Below, piece by piece: positions 24,509-25,199 of a stretch of DNA of 25,199 bases. The DNA is taken from the NCBI GenBank assembly GCA_020433835.1, contig JAGRBY010000033.1:1-25199 (forward strand). The letters run 5' to 3'. A program made the position numbers and the translations under genes. The stretch is from Anaerolineae bacterium (lineage in GTDB: Bacteria; Chloroflexota; Anaerolineae; 4572-78; J111). The notes beneath the pieces are model-generated. The model was not told the origin of the DNA. It ran no database searches and was given only the letters and a program-made list of their open reading frames with translations. How positions within the stretch are numbered: position 1 is the stretch's first letter; each line of letters opens with the position of its first letter.

Positions 24509-25199
24509 ATGCGAGAGATTTCATCCCATATGCAGCTAAAAATTATACGTTCCGTAGCAGCGATGCTTTTTTTGGCTATTTCCGGGCTTTTGTTATCTTG
24601 TATTTCCATAGCGCATCTGGAATCTGAGGCGAACCAAAGCAGGGACTCTTCTGTTCAAGATTTTGAGTATATCTCGCCTCTGCCCGGTGCTCGTTTGGTT
24701 TCAACAGGTACGACGATTGCCATTCGGCAGGGTGAGGCCATTCAGGCTGACTCCGTATCACAAAACCTTTTTACGGTCATCGGCAGCAGCAGCGGAGCAC
24801 ATCAAGGCGAAACGCTCTTAGCGGATGATCAAAAGACGGTTATCTTTAAACCGGCAAAGCCGTTTGCTAACGAAGAAAACGTATCTGTTTCGGTAAGCGA
24901 GGGTTTGATGACTGACGCCGGTGAAGTCTTAACCGGAACCGTCTTTCGTTTTGTAACAGCGCCTCAAAAACCACTCTATCCTGAGCCACAACCCCCTAAT
25001 CAAGATAATGAAGTCAAAGCCCCTGCTCCTCACAATTTGGGGTATGTTACCTTACCGGAAGATATACCGGCAATCACCGTTACGCTCGCTGCTATAGACA
25101 AGGTTGCAACAGGCTATATTTTTTTGAGTAATATTAACAGGAGATCTTCGGTGACAACAACACCTTATTTGTTGATTGTCGATAATCGGGGTGAACCTG
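24509..25199 (+). CDS. Lipoprotein with Ig-like domain, start of arylsulfotransferase-like protein (partial)
   Basis: An open frame from the ATG at 24509 (Shine-Dalgarno GAGGA ~8 bases upstream) runs 230 codons off the window. The N-terminus, KIIRSVAAMLFLAISG followed by LLLSC, is a signal peptide with a lipobox, so the mature protein would be lipid-anchored at Cys31 outside the cytoplasm. Residues ~54-150 (SPLPGARLV, LADDQKTVIFKPAKPF, FRFVTAPQ) match the SbsA-like bacterial Ig fold (Big_5). After a Pro-rich linker, PAITVTLAAID, GYIFLSNIN and YLLIVDNRGEP look like the first strands of an arylsulfotransferase (ASST) beta-propeller. The last identification is tentative because only ~45 residues are visible. 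Such enzymes move sulfate between aryl esters outside the cell. Relation to the glycan locus is uncertain. Confidence 0.7.
   Translation, partial: MREISSHMQLKIIRSVAAMLFLAISGLLLSCISIAHLESEANQSRDSSVQDFEYISPLPGARLVSTGTTIAIRQGEAIQADSVSQNLFTVIGSSSGAHQGETLLADDQKTVIFKPAKPFANEENVSVSVSEGLMTDAGEVLTGTVFRFVTAPQKPLYPEPQPPNQDNEVKAPAPHNLGYVTLPEDIPAITVTLAAIDKVATGYIFLSNINRRSSVTTTPYLLIVDNRGEP

Overview
The window is a bacterial surface-glycan / glycoconjugate locus. It holds about sixteen genes, mostly glycosyltransferases of the GT2, GT4 and membrane GT-C types, with an O-antigen-style ABC transporter ATPase, two SAM methyltransferases, a sulfotransferase, a small polyketide synthase and a PIG-L-type deacetylase. 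The mix of several GT-C proteins, tandem GT2 proteins and a PKS, the moderate base composition, and the many non-ATG starts with short Shine-Dalgarno sequences resemble Chloroflexota (Anaerolineae-like) genomes. That assignment is from memory of such loci, not from a search. No RNA gene, CRISPR array or intact insertion sequence was seen.

Left edge (1-2064): the last codons of a phosphate acetyltransferase (housekeeping boundary) end 6 bp before a convergent two-gene minus-strand unit, a GT2 glycosyltransferase followed by a 335-residue protein of unknown function. Positions 2065-2646 are non-coding and hold a striking compound array of 20-bp units. It has two unit types (A and B), with a 100-bp AABAB block present twice, and a cluster of CACTGAA motifs lies next to the GT2 start. 

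Middle (2647-12173): a minus-strand sulfotransferase fused to an unrecognised C-terminal domain diverges from a tandem-GT2 protein whose second domain has lost its DxD. A DUF1972/GT4 rhamnosyltransferase-like gene follows, convergent with a WbbL-like GT2. Next come a large membrane protein, an overlapping polyprenyl-phosphate-type GT2 with membrane helices, and a small methyltransferase.

Transport and GT-C block (12181-19429): a Wzt ATPase with a carbohydrate-binding C-terminal domain sits divergent to the relic of its likely permease partner. The relic keeps the first ~30 and last ~70 residues of a Wzm-like protein, joined in frame. A methyltransferase and three successive, tightly packed GT-C type membrane glycosyltransferases follow.

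Right part (19430-25199): a promoter-like region with direct repeats precedes a KS-(AT)-ACP polyketide synthase. Its AT domain has lost both the nucleophilic serine (Asp instead) and the small subdomain that carries the catalytic histidine. It overlaps by 4 bp (ATGA) a gene fusing a PIG-L deacetylase, a GT2 domain and a coiled coil. This pair is the most unusual element of the window: a deacetylase, an acyl-handling KS/ACP and a sugar transferase made as one translational unit suggest assembly of an N-acylated or lipid-linked amino sugar (inference). A palindromic repeat follows, and then the start of a lipoprotein with an Ig-like domain and what looks like the beginning of an arylsulfotransferase domain, running off the window.
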